NCBI GenBank assembly: GCA_020434345.1
Contig: JAGRAZ010000009.1
Location: 1-41,434 of the forward strand
Direction of reading: 5' to 3'
Length of the DNA stretch: 41,434 nucleotides
From: Bdellovibrionales bacterium
GTDB lineage: Bacteria > Bdellovibrionota_G > JALEGL01 > JAGRMV01
A model generated the notes under the pieces. It searched no databases. It was not told the DNA's origin and worked only from the letters and a program-made list of their open reading frames with translations. The translations under genes and the position numbers were made by a program. This document shows, one piece after another, positions 26,474-34,465 of this stretch. How positions within the stretch are numbered: the stretch's first letter is position 1; each line of letters starts with the position of its first letter.

Positions 26474-27837
26474 CCTGAATACCCCCATCCACCATCAAGG
26501 AGAATCGATTGGCCAATGCTATTTTCTATATTTTCTTCTTGAAGTTGTGCGTTGTATTCAAACCCCGGATCGTTTGCGATTCCTTCTTCGGTAATACCAT
26601 TTGCAATGTCTTCTGCATCCCCTTGGCTGGTTATGTTTGATACACCTTCACTGATTTGTGTTTGTGTCCAGCTGGAAGCTTGTCCCGTGGCATATCCCAT
26701 GGCTGAAGCCAAAGCCCCTTGCCCCACGCTTTCAAGGCTGTTTCCTTGCGCAAGAGAAACACCTGATTCAAAGGCTAGAGAAGCTGCTGATTTACCAAAC
26801 TTTGAATCACCAAAATTATCTTGAATTTGCTGACTATAAAATGCGCCACTTGCCGCAGAAAAAGCTGCGTCCTTCACATTGCCACCCGATATAAGTGTGC
26901 TTAGACCGCCATTGAATGCACCATAGGTCATGGAACCGGTAGGATCGCCTTGATAGTTTTTGCTTGTGACCACTTCGGCCATCGCTTTGGTGTGCAGTGC
27001 CCCCATGGCGGTTGATTGTGCAACCGTCACAATATTTACTTCTCCTTGAATCACACCTGTTGCGGTTGAAGAAATTGCACCTCCCACGGCACCCATTAAA
27101 ATTGCACCACCGTTGGTTCGATCTTCTAAGCCGATGACATTGCCATCAGCATCTTTTACAACTTTTTGTTCTTTCCACGACTGAAACGAATCAGATGTCA
27201 TCAAGCCATTGACAAATCCTTGGGCAAGCATTTGTTCTTCGCCGTGGCTTGAAGTAAAACTTGTAGCTGCACCCTGAAGTCCTGAGCCCAAAAATTCTTG
27301 TGTGCTTCTGGCGGCACTATCGGTGCCTTGAAACATTTGTGTGGCTTGTTGTGAACTTAAGCTCTGTGTTGCGCCATCCCACGCAGCACCTTCCCAATCG
27401 ACTTCCGTAAATCCGGATTGAATGTAAGAATTCAAAGCCGAGGTAGAATACCCACGAATAAATTCTGGCAAAATGTCACTGTCTTGAAAAAATCCAATTT
27501 TGGAAAAAAGAAAATCCAAAAGACGATTGCCTGCGATGGTCGCAAGGGTTGCAACCGCAATATTGCCAACATTGCCAAAGTCTAACAGACCACTGCCGGG
27601 TACAAACTCAATGTACTGTCCTGCAGCGACATCCCCACCATAGATGGGGTCAAAAATAATACCGTTGCCGTGATCAAATTTGTCCAATCGATCAATATGG
27701 GTTTGCGTGTGCTTGTTCATGGCAGAAAGATTGGTGTCGTAAAGTTTAATAAAGGTGAAAATCAAAAAAATCAAAATGGGAATCAATAGTGCCAATTCCA
27801 CGGTAGATTGCCCCTTGTTATTTCGCAATCGAATCAA
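26470..27837 (-). CDS. Very long TadE-like pseudopilin with Gly/Ala/Ser-rich C-terminal region
   Basis: About 455 residues. The N-terminus has the class III prepilin-type site NNKGQSTVELALLIPILIFL, with cleavage expected after Gly, and a single helix. TadE proteins are usually 130-220 residues; here about 400 more follow, with stretches of small residues (GGAILMGAVGGAISSTATGV, later GGLSTLISGGNVKDAAFSAA and GKSAASLAFESGVSLAQGN). These recall the repetitive pre-toxin or adhesin stalk regions of secreted giants, a loose resemblance. The chosen start is TTG at 27837, which forms a TTGA overlap with the previous stop and has GGAAGG upstream; GTG at 27867 is the alternative. Likely a minor pilin or tip protein. 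Confidence 0.72.
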   Translation of the reverse strand: MIRLRNNKGQSTVELALLIPILIFLIFTFIKLYDTNLSAMNKHTQTHIDRLDKFDHGNGIIFDPIYGGDVAAGQYIEFVPGSGLLDFGNVGNIAVATLATIAGNRLLDFLFSKIGFFQDSDILPEFIRGYSTSALNSYIQSGFTEVDWEGAAWDGATQSLSSQQATQMFQGTDSAARSTQEFLGSGLQGAATSFTSSHGEEQMLAQGFVNGLMTSDSFQSWKEQKVVKDADGNVIGLEDRTNGGAILMGAVGGAISSTATGVIQGEVNIVTVAQSTAMGALHTKAMAEVVTSKNYQGDPTGSMTYGAFNGGLSTLISGGNVKDAAFSAASGAFYSQQIQDNFGDSKFGKSAASLAFESGVSLAQGNSLESVGQGALASAMGYATGQASSWTQTQISEGVSNITSQGDAEDIANGITEEGIANDPGFEYNAQLQEENIENSIGQSILLDGGWGYSG

Positions 27838-29210
27838 TGGAGATAATCCTTCCGTAAAATTTTCCACACTTCTTGAAGGCTTCCTTGTTCATCTTTGACT
27901 TGTGCTTCAATATTGGCACGATGAATTTCAAAACCGTCAAGCTCTTCTTCATCGGCGATGCCAAAAAGTTTGGCGCCTTTGAACTTTTTACCCGCACTTT
28001 CTTTAAACTCACCGGGTGCATTTGCAGTGCCATTTCCACCAATGAGTGATGTGGCGAGTGAGATCAGATCGGTTGCAATCGATTGAGGAAAAGCACCACC
28101 AAAGGGTTTGGCAGCAGCACGTGTGCTCATGTCGATTTTTCGTTTGAACATCGAAGCATTGCTTACGCGTGTTTCAGACTTTCCTAAGTTGTCATCATTG
28201 ATTTGACGTTTGGTCAGGGCCTTGTTGTTTTCAAACATATTGTCGGGCGGCATGTAGTGTACGCCTGTAAAAAAATGCGTTTCATAGATGCTATCTTTGA
28301 CAATTTTCACATTTGAACTTTTCATACCCATAAAAGGGTATGTTCTTGCCCCTGTTGATACACATGTGGGTTGTTGATCAGCGTTATAAGTTAGATAATA
28401 AGTGAAATTAGGTATAGGAAAAGGGCGGACCTCAGCTTTGGGGACAAAGAGAGGATCGTCCTTGTTTTCACTTACCACGTCATAGCCCCACTCGCCATTG
28501 TTGTTGTCTCTTGTAAGTGATTGATTGTTGTACGCGCCCAGCACATCGGCAGTTGTAAAGCCTTCTCCAAGCTCGCTTTTTAAACGATGTTGCAAACCCC
28601 AAGGCAAATTGGCAGGTTGTAAAAAGTGATGAAGTGCGTAGGTGAATACATCTTGGTTGCCATTCATAATGATTTTCATGATCTCATTTTCTTTAAGTTT
28701 TCGTACCATTGCATATTGATTTCGAAATTTTTTGTTTACGGCTTCATTGTATTTATCACAAATCATGTCGCAATAATCAACGCTAACGTTTGAGGTGCTT
28801 GAGCTTGTATAATCTTCAAGTGAGGGAATATTAGCATTAGAGATTTGATTTGCAGCCATGAAATTACTAATAGTATTGCTTACAGCAATTGAACTTGTTC
28901 CTGAAGGAACAGTAATTGGTGCTGGTGAGACAAGAAGCGGATTTGCACAATGGTTGATTTGCTGTCTGGCGAGTGTGACAAACCAGTCGGCTTCTATCAA
29001 AAGATTGTATTCACGAATGATATTTAAATATTCTTTTTGTGCATTGGCAGCCACAAGTGAAGCAAAGTCTGTGGTTTGTTGCAATTTGATTTTTTCACGC
29101 ACGTTCATGCTGGTGTTAAACACAAACGCAAACAACACCAAAATCATGCTGAAACCAAACGCAAGCCCAAGTGCAAGTTGTCCTTTGTTTTTTTGTCTTT
29201 GCAGAATCAT
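27834..29210 (-). CDS. TadG-like pilus protein (TadE/G-type N-terminus)
   Basis: 458 residues beginning MILQRQKNKGQLALGLAFGFSMILVLFAFVFNTS, a TadG-type N-terminal helix (Pfam TadE/G-like Flp pilus-assembly region) followed by VREKIKLQQTTDFASLVAANAQKEYLN, the usual helix after it. The rest is a large extracytoplasmic part with few Cys. No von Willebrand A domain or MIDAS motif, found in many TadG proteins, is visible. The ATG shares four bases (ATGA) with the stop of the preceding TadE gene, and its own stop overlaps the next start, so the three genes are tightly coupled. Confidence 0.75.
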   Translation of the reverse strand: MILQRQKNKGQLALGLAFGFSMILVLFAFVFNTSMNVREKIKLQQTTDFASLVAANAQKEYLNIIREYNLLIEADWFVTLARQQINHCANPLLVSPAPITVPSGTSSIAVSNTISNFMAANQISNANIPSLEDYTSSSTSNVSVDYCDMICDKYNEAVNKKFRNQYAMVRKLKENEIMKIIMNGNQDVFTYALHHFLQPANLPWGLQHRLKSELGEGFTTADVLGAYNNQSLTRDNNNGEWGYDVVSENKDDPLFVPKAEVRPFPIPNFTYYLTYNADQQPTCVSTGARTYPFMGMKSSNVKIVKDSIYETHFFTGVHYMPPDNMFENNKALTKRQINDDNLGKSETRVSNASMFKRKIDMSTRAAAKPFGGAFPQSIATDLISLATSLIGGNGTANAPGEFKESAGKKFKGAKLFGIADEEELDGFEIHRANIEAQVKDEQGSLQEVWKILRKDYLH

Positions 29211-29842
29211 TTTTCAACAGGCTCCCGTCCTAAAAGCACTGTTTTGGACAAACCCAGCGCTTGATAGCTTTTGCCAAAGCGTTCCACGCGACAAGGGGCT
29301 TCTTTTTGTTTAAGGGAAAATAATATTTCTGTACCCGGAAATACAAAAGGTGCGCAGTAGGTCACTGTGACACCACTTCCATTTTCGCATCCACCGGGGT
29401 CACTGCAGTGAAGGTTGACACGAACAGCACCACCTGAGTTTTCACTTGAAGATGCGTTGTAGGTGAGGTCATTGCCATCCTCATACACACGGTCAAAAAT
29501 ATCCAAAGCGGAGCGTCTTTCAATACGGGTTTGTTCCCACATCAAAGATTCAAAAATGACCATCTCGGCAGAGGCTTCTGCAATGGTTTGTTCAGGGTTG
29601 GTTTTGGGGTGGTTGGAAGTTTTTCGATAACCGATCTCCCCTAGTTTACGATCTCCATACACTTGGAAAGATCGAGCAGAAACAAATGCTGCATATTGAA
29701 GGGCTGTTGAAGATTGAATGTAAATGAGGATTTGTATGGAACCAAAAAACAAAACAAATAACACAGGAAGCAAAAGAGCGAGCTCTAGCGTGGATTGCCC
29801 AGAGATGGGCGATTCAAAATGTTTTTTTCCGGTATGAAGCAA
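29207..29842 (-). CDS. TadE-like pseudopilin
   Basis: About 211 residues. ISGQSTLELALLLPVLFVLFFGSIQI is the prepilin-type cleavage and hydrophobic stretch (G before QSTLE), followed by a helix (TALQYAAFVSARSFQVYGDRK) typical of TadE, and a C-terminal region with several Cys (HCSDPGGCENG, TYCAP, APCRVERF) that probably forms disulfides. The frame runs to a TTG at 29863, but the TTG at 29842 has GGGAGG at good spacing and is preferred; both starts are non-ATG. It likely initiates or caps Flp pilus assembly. Confidence 0.78.
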   Translation of the reverse strand: MLHTGKKHFESPISGQSTLELALLLPVLFVLFFGSIQILIYIQSSTALQYAAFVSARSFQVYGDRKLGEIGYRKTSNHPKTNPEQTIAEASAEMVIFESLMWEQTRIERRSALDIFDRVYEDGNDLTYNASSSENSGGAVRVNLHCSDPGGCENGSGVTVTYCAPFVFPGTEILFSLKQKEAPCRVERFGKSYQALGLSKTVLLGREPVEK

Positions 29843-29880
29843 TCGCTTATCCTCCCATGACAAGATTGTATCACACGTAG

Positions 29881-29933
29881 CTTTGTTTGCTGAAAGATCA
29901 AACGTTTATCGTTGATCTTTCAGACAAACAAAG
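29881..29933. other. Very long hairpin between flp and the TadE gene
   Basis: CTTTGTTTG / CAAACAAAG (9 bp) continues as CTGAAAGATCAA / TTGATCTTTCAG (12 bp) and two more pairs around a TTTAT loop, about 23 bp in all with only two single-base bulges. No T-run follows on the minus strand. It lies 39 bases after the Flp pilin stop, where a hairpin commonly protects the abundant pilin mRNA and reduces expression of what follows. That role is inferred. Confidence 0.78.
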
Positions 29934-29972
29934 GCCGGAGAAAAACCAAAGTTGATCAGAGTGTGTAAAATT

Positions 29973-30167
29973 TTACTCAGTATCGTCTAAGGTTTGACCG
30001 GCTTTATCAATGGCCTTGCCAAATAATTTTCCAGCCGCAGAATCTTCACCGACAACAAAGTTTTGTGCGGCAATGATAATAGCTGTAACAATAACGCCAA
30101 TCACCAATGCATATTCAAGGGTAGACTGACCTTTATTTTTTCTTGTTCTTTTCATTACGTTTTTCAT
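29973..30167 (-). CDS. flp: Flp-type major pilin
   Basis: 64 residues, the normal size of a Flp prepilin. NKGQSTLEYALVIGVIVTAIIIAAQ has the class III leader cleavage (after Gly), Glu at position +5 and the EY pair of the Flp motif within a single helix; the short C-terminus is FVVGEDSAAGKLFGKAIDKAG. The leader must be cut by a TadV/CpaA-type peptidase, which is not in this window. An AAGGAG site is 7 bases from the ATG. The long hairpin just downstream fits high, differential expression. Confidence 0.93.
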   Translation of the reverse strand: MKNVMKRTRKNKGQSTLEYALVIGVIVTAIIIAAQNFVVGEDSAAGKLFGKAIDKAGQTLDDTE

Positions 30168-30195
30168 TTTTTTCTCCTTTAACGTTCGTACGCTC

Positions 30196-30420
30196 TTATG
30201 GAATCGGCAAGCCCACCATCAACTCTTGACCGAGGCTTGGGTTTTCTCCGTCCATACTTCGTTCATAATTGGCACGTGAACCGTACAAATTTTCCTGTAC
30301 AAATCCTTGGTAGAAAATCGTGGCAAAGAGAAAGAGCACGGCGACCACTGGGATCAAAAGTGCAAATTCCACCATGGCTTGTCCACGGACTTGTGCGGAA
30401 TGTTTGATACGTTTACACAT
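30196..30420 (-). CDS. Short TadE-like pseudopilin
   Basis: 74 residues starting MCKRIKHSAQVRGQAMVEFALLIPVVAVLFLF: a basic leader, the G-QAMVEFALLIP cleavage and helix of TadE proteins, then a short tail (GFVQENLYGSRANYERS). It is unusually short for TadE, but the frame is intact and the stop lies 28 bases before flp on the same strand. It is the first gene of the cluster below the transposase, so its promoter must lie in 30421-30579, an AT-rich stretch with no other gene. Confidence 0.78.
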   Translation of the reverse strand: MCKRIKHSAQVRGQAMVEFALLIPVVAVLFLFATIFYQGFVQENLYGSRANYERSMDGENPSLGQELMVGLPIP

Positions 30421-30579
30421 CCAGTATGAGACATCGCAAAAGCAATGCCAAACCAGAAAAAATATAAGATATTGAAATTAAAGTATAATTTATCGATTTA
30501 CCCAAAAAAGAAGGATTTATTTTGAGCTAAAAATCACCACAATAACGACGCCCTTGTCCCCAACACATGGCAACATAGT

Positions 30580-30617
30580 GCAAAGGTGCCAGGCTCTTTG
30601 GAGCCTGGCACCTTTGC
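30580..30617. repeat. Left REP-type palindrome
   Basis: Perfect 17-bp stem (GCAAAGGTGCCAGGCTC and its complement) with loop TTTG. It lies about 70 bases before the transposase ATG. It has no T-run, so it is not a typical terminator. Confidence 0.9.
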
Positions 30618-30684
30618 CCTATATGTATGGTGCTGAATAAATCTGGCACGAAGATTGAAATGCATTGTTTAAAAGGAGGTATGT

Positions 30685-31284
30685 ATGCCACGACCATTAC
30701 GGATAATATATCCAGGAGTTCCTCACCATATTGTTCACAGGGGCTGTAAACAACAACAAGTATTTTTTTGTGAGAAAGATTATGAGTACTATATTGATTT
30801 GCTATCGACCTATCTTACAATATTTGAGGTTGAAATCTGGACATATTGTCTAATGCCAAACCATGTTCATTTGATTTTGGTTCCAAATGATGAAACATCC
30901 CTTTCAAAAGCTATTGGGTTAGCACATAAAAAATACTCTTTTTATCTTAACAAAAAAATAGATTGGAAAGGTACGATTTGGGAAGGACGATTTAAATCCT
31001 ATGGAATGGATGAATATCACACCTACCATGCCCTAAAATATGTTGAGAGAAACCCTGTTGCAGCTAGAATGGTTGAAAATTGCGAAAATTATAAATGGAG
31101 TAGTGCCTCAGCACATGTCATCAATAAGAAAAATAAATTGATTCGAAAAATGAATCCATACTGGGAATCATCAGAACAGTGGAAAGAATATATTAGTTCT
31201 CCGGGTGCCAAGGAATTGGAATACTTTTTTGAGAAACATGAAAAAACAGGCAGATTTCTGGGTATACATAAAAAAGCGAAATAA
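30685..31284 (+). CDS. REP-associated tyrosine transposase (Y1, HUH)
   Basis: 199-residue single-strand DNA transposase-like protein of the RAYT group. The N-terminus MPRPLRIIYPGVPHHIVHRG and the HUH metal motif in YCLMPNHVHLIL are diagnostic, followed by WEGRFKSYGMDE and the YHALKYVERNPVAARMV segment that holds the likely catalytic Tyr, then YKWSSASAH. The protein is full length, with a strong AGGAGG site before the ATG. RAYTs act on REP palindromes, and such palindromes flank this gene on both sides. It is the only plus-strand gene among the minus-strand Tad genes, which marks it as an insertion. Confidence 0.93.
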   Translation: MPRPLRIIYPGVPHHIVHRGCKQQQVFFCEKDYEYYIDLLSTYLTIFEVEIWTYCLMPNHVHLILVPNDETSLSKAIGLAHKKYSFYLNKKIDWKGTIWEGRFKSYGMDEYHTYHALKYVERNPVAARMVENCENYKWSSASAHVINKKNKLIRKMNPYWESSEQWKEYISSPGAKELEYFFEKHEKTGRFLGIHKKAK

Positions 31285-31300
31285 TATATGGCCACCTATA

Positions 31301-31338
31301 GCAAAAGTGCCAGGCACAAAAGAGCCTGGCACTTTTGC
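31301..31338. repeat. Right REP-type palindrome
   Basis: Perfect 15-bp stem (GCAAAAGTGCCAGGC and its complement) with an 8-nt loop, 16 bases after the transposase stop. The core is identical to the left copy except for one base (AAAA versus AAAG) and the tip. Confidence 0.9.
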
Positions 31339-31372
31339 ACTATGTGTATTGTCATCAACGAATTGGTGTGGT

Positions 31373-33382
31373 TTAGAGGGAGAGTTTCTCGATCTTGGCT
31401 TTGGCCTTTTTGTGATACGTGCTTTCTGGATTGGGCGCATAGATCAAAACTTCGTGATAAAGATCAAGTGCCGTTGAAAAATCACCGGCAAGTTCTTCTT
31501 GTGCAATTGCTTCAGCGTATAATTCCTTTGCTCGTTGTTCCATCTTCTCTTGTGCATCTTGAAAAAGAGATTTGGCTTCTTTGTGTTGCGGGAACTGTTT
31601 TGTGAGGGATGCGAGTTCTTTGTACGCATCGGGTAAGCTTGTAAGACTGTTTAATTTACTTTTTGCCTGATCGAGCTGTCCTTTGAGTTTGTCATCTGTT
31701 TGCATAGAAATCTTTGAAAGATAATTCTTTGCGCTTTTAGACTTAGGGTGTCTTGGTTCTTCCGTGACTTGTGAAAATAGTTTTTTGGCTGCTCCAAACT
31801 CGCCGGTTTCAAATTTATCAATACCCTCATTATAAATTCGATCTAACATCTGGAAGTGTTTTTCTTTGGCAAATTCTTTTCTTTCTTCCTGAATTTTTAA
31901 AGATTCAGCCGTTTCAATACCAAGTAAGGCGTCTTCATTGTTGGCATCTATGTCTAAAATTTTCTGGTAGGTATCAATTGCGGCATCAAACTTATTTTGA
32001 TCACTTAGTTTTTGTGCTTGTTGTACAAGAACTTCGATATTACTTCTTTTTTCCTGATCTTGTTGTTTTTGAATGGCAAGTCTGTCTTCAAGTGCGTTTT
32101 TATCCTTGTTGTAGGTGGGCAAGTATTCCTTAAGGTCAGGGTGTTCTGCATATTCCGTTAAAAGAATTTTCATCTCTTTTTTGGCGCCATCAATATTGCC
32201 TTCTTCAAGAGATTTTTGAACTTGCTGAATTTTAAAAAGAACAATTCGTGTTGTTTCATCACTGCTTTTTTTAGAACGTGAAGATGAATCGTGAGAGAAA
32301 AAGGTTCGTTGTATATCTTTATCCAAGAAAAGCATGAGAAGACCAATAAGAACTGCTGAAATAAAAAACATAAGTTTTTTATAAGACCTTTTGATGGGTG
32401 GCAAAGGCGAAACATCGGATGGTTCTTTGGTAAAATTTCGTATTTCCGTTTTGGCTGAAGACGAAGAAGCTGAAGGAGGAACAAACGCACCCGTTTCTAT
32501 CATGCTCTGCGCATCAACTTTTTCTTGTGGTTCTTCATCACGAGGCGATGCCATATTGGGATCACTTTGCAAAGAGGAAAAGGCAAAAGGAGATGATGTT
32601 TGATTCTTTGAACTGTCACCGGTTTGAAGAAGTGGATTTGAATTTTCAATTTCATCTTCTGAATCAATTTTTTTGGTTTTGATGGATGCATCAGAGAGGT
32701 GAATTTCTGGACTGGTTTTGGGTTCTACTTCTGACCCTACATATGAAACGCTATCAAGGGCGTCATCAATGGCTTGCGCAAGGGTTGCCGGTGGTGCATT
32801 GGTAATATCTGAGAATGATGGTCGTGATGCCTCAGGATAGACGTTTTGTTCCATTGTTTGTAGCGGAGCATCGTCATCTTCTAAACTCTGAGGCTCATTT
32901 GAGACGGCAATTGCATCCATGAATGTGTCGTTTCTTTCAGTACGCGTATTGTGAATCAAAGGACTAGAGTTATCCAAGGAGGGCGGACCATCCATGGTAT
33001 CTTCATTCAAACCAATTTCAATATCATCTACAGTAAGTGCTGCTTCTGTTTTTGCATCTCCATCATCAATCATGGCCATTGTTTTAAGCTCTGAAGGATT
33101 TAATACATCCACAGTAATAACGTAACCGCCAACATGAATGCTTTGTCCGGGATAAACTTCTTTGATTTTGACTTTTTCACCTTTGAAATACATACCATTT
33201 CGAGATCCAAGGTCTTCAAAGGTTACCGATGAGCCATTGTTTTTTATACGAATATGATGTCTAGAAATCATGGGGTCAAGAAGTTGAATGTTAGAAGAAG
33301 AAGAGCGACCAATGATGACAGATGTATCCGTTAGAACCTCTTGCTTGATCAGGCGGCCTTCTTTTTTGATACTGATATTCAT
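31373..33382 (-). CDS. FHA domain membrane protein with C-terminal TPR-like region
   Basis: 669 residues. The N-terminal FHA domain (about 20-90) has the phosphothreonine-binding signatures VIIGRSSSSNIQL, SRHH and DLGSRNGMYF. A long acidic, Ser/Pro-rich linker (about 110-330) follows, then one helix (KKLMFFISAVLIGLLMLFLD near 340) and a C-terminal helical region with TPR-type repeats (KFDAAIDTYQKILDIDANNED and others). Topology predicts a cytosolic FHA and periplasmic TPRs. It would link phosphorylation signals to the pilus envelope complex; the partners are unknown. It follows the next FHA gene by 6 bases. Confidence 0.82.
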   Translation of the reverse strand: MNISIKKEGRLIKQEVLTDTSVIIGRSSSSNIQLLDPMISRHHIRIKNNGSSVTFEDLGSRNGMYFKGEKVKIKEVYPGQSIHVGGYVITVDVLNPSELKTMAMIDDGDAKTEAALTVDDIEIGLNEDTMDGPPSLDNSSPLIHNTRTERNDTFMDAIAVSNEPQSLEDDDAPLQTMEQNVYPEASRPSFSDITNAPPATLAQAIDDALDSVSYVGSEVEPKTSPEIHLSDASIKTKKIDSEDEIENSNPLLQTGDSSKNQTSSPFAFSSLQSDPNMASPRDEEPQEKVDAQSMIETGAFVPPSASSSSAKTEIRNFTKEPSDVSPLPPIKRSYKKLMFFISAVLIGLLMLFLDKDIQRTFFSHDSSSRSKKSSDETTRIVLFKIQQVQKSLEEGNIDGAKKEMKILLTEYAEHPDLKEYLPTYNKDKNALEDRLAIQKQQDQEKRSNIEVLVQQAQKLSDQNKFDAAIDTYQKILDIDANNEDALLGIETAESLKIQEERKEFAKEKHFQMLDRIYNEGIDKFETGEFGAAKKLFSQVTEEPRHPKSKSAKNYLSKISMQTDDKLKGQLDQAKSKLNSLTSLPDAYKELASLTKQFPQHKEAKSLFQDAQEKMEQRAKELYAEAIAQEELAGDFSTALDLYHEVLIYAPNPESTYHKKAKAKIEKLSL

Positions 33383-33388
33383 TGAGAT

Positions 33389-34351
33389 CTACTGTATTAA
33401 TTCTTCTAGCGACTTAATCTGTTTTTCTGCTTCTTGATGTAAGTTAAGGTCAAGCCCATCTGTAAGATCTGCGATTCGTTGCCAGTGTTCTTTTGCTTTT
33501 TCGTAATTTAGCTTATCAAATTCAATCAAGGCAATATCTCGGTTGACTTGTATTTTTCGGTAAAGATTTTTCTTTGCGATATCGTAATAGGATAGAATTT
33601 TTTCATCTTCAGGGCGTGCTTTTAGAATTCTTTCATAAATTCGAATTGCCTTGTGGTAATCTTCAAAACGAATTGCAGATTCAGCTTGGCTAATTAGAAC
33701 CTCAGTCTCTGCGAGTGTTGGGGTTTTTTTGCTTTGTGAATGATCTGTTGCAAATTGTTGTGGAATCTCAATTTGTATCTCAGAAGAGCTTCCAGCAGAT
33801 TTGTTTTGGGAAGGTTTGGCTTTCTTTGAAGAGCGCGACGAAGTCATTGCAACAATAAGTATGATACCTGCGATGCCGTACAAAAGAACGCGCTTATTGA
33901 TTTTTGCAAAGGATAACTTTGGCAAAGATAATTTTTGTTTTTCCTTTTTAGTTTCTTTGTGCTGAGAAAAGGTTCGAATGGCGCTTTTTTCACTTTGTGT
34001 AGCTTGATGGATGACAGGGCTTTCTTGTACAGTTCTCTCATGGCTTACAATTTTAAAAATTGTACTTCCAAGTTGAAAAGTGTCCGTGCTTTGTAACTCT
34101 ACAAGTTTGTCAGGTGTGATAAGTTTTCCGTTTACATAGGTTCCGTTTTTACTGCTTAGGTCTTCAATCCATAGTGAACCATTTTTGTTGGTCAATTTAG
34201 CATGTTGTCGGCTGATTGCATGCTCAGGTAAAACGACATCATTGTCTTGAATACGCCCGAAAAAAATTGTCGCATCCGGATCAATTAAAAAACTTTGTCC
34301 CTGCAACAAACCGTGCGTGGCTAAAATGGATATTTCGGCTTCCTGAATCAT
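33389..34351 (-). CDS. FHA domain membrane protein with TPR-like tail, shorter paralogue
   Basis: 320 residues with the same order as its neighbour: an N-terminal FHA domain (IFFGRIQDNDVVL, SRQHAKL, DLSSKNGTYVNG), a basic linker (ETKKEKQKLSLPK), one helix (VLLYGIAGIILIVAM, about 150-170), and a helical C-terminus with tetratricopeptide features (DYHKAIRIYERILKARPEDEK). The key FHA residues Arg, Ser and His are present, so phosphothreonine binding is likely. A TATAAT box lies only 7 bases before the ATG, and 114 bases separate it from the upstream gene, so it may start its own transcript. Confidence 0.82.
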   Translation of the reverse strand: MIQEAEISILATHGLLQGQSFLIDPDATIFFGRIQDNDVVLPEHAISRQHAKLTNKNGSLWIEDLSSKNGTYVNGKLITPDKLVELQSTDTFQLGSTIFKIVSHERTVQESPVIHQATQSEKSAIRTFSQHKETKKEKQKLSLPKLSFAKINKRVLLYGIAGIILIVAMTSSRSSKKAKPSQNKSAGSSSEIQIEIPQQFATDHSQSKKTPTLAETEVLISQAESAIRFEDYHKAIRIYERILKARPEDEKILSYYDIAKKNLYRKIQVNRDIALIEFDKLNYEKAKEHWQRIADLTDGLDLNLHQEAEKQIKSLEELIQ

Positions 34352-34358
34352 AATTTCT

Positions 34359-34364
34359 ATTATA
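34359..34364 (-). promoter_or_regulatory. -10 box immediately before the FHA gene start
   Basis: Minus-strand TATAAT, followed after 7 bases (AGAAATT) by the ATG at 34351. No ribosome binding site fits between them, which suggests a leaderless transcript. No clear -35 at 17 bases was found. Confidence 0.45.
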
Positions 34365-34465
34365 CCTCAAGGTGACGCGTAGTGGCCAAAAGGTGCTTTT
34401 CCCATTGTACCGCATTCGAAAGATTTGAAAATAAAATCAAACGCTTGAGAAAAAATGCAAAATGA

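Larger units (their letters stand above)
30580..31338 (+). mobile_element. RAYT/REP unit: transposase flanked by palindromes
   Basis: A REP-associated Y1 transposase gene lies between two long palindromes with the same core (GTGCCAGGC...GCCTGGCAC) and shared flanks (ACATAGTGCAAA and CTATNTGTAT outside). This is the organisation of REP-RAYT units of the IS200/IS605 superfamily. It sits in the Tad locus on the opposite strand, between the FHA-TPR gene and the pilin cluster. Whether it still moves is unknown. Confidence 0.7.

Noticed and set aside
30580-30617. Terminator hairpin for the pilin cluster
   Set aside because: It lies upstream of the minus-strand pilin genes, has no T-tract and has a sister copy on the other side of the transposase.
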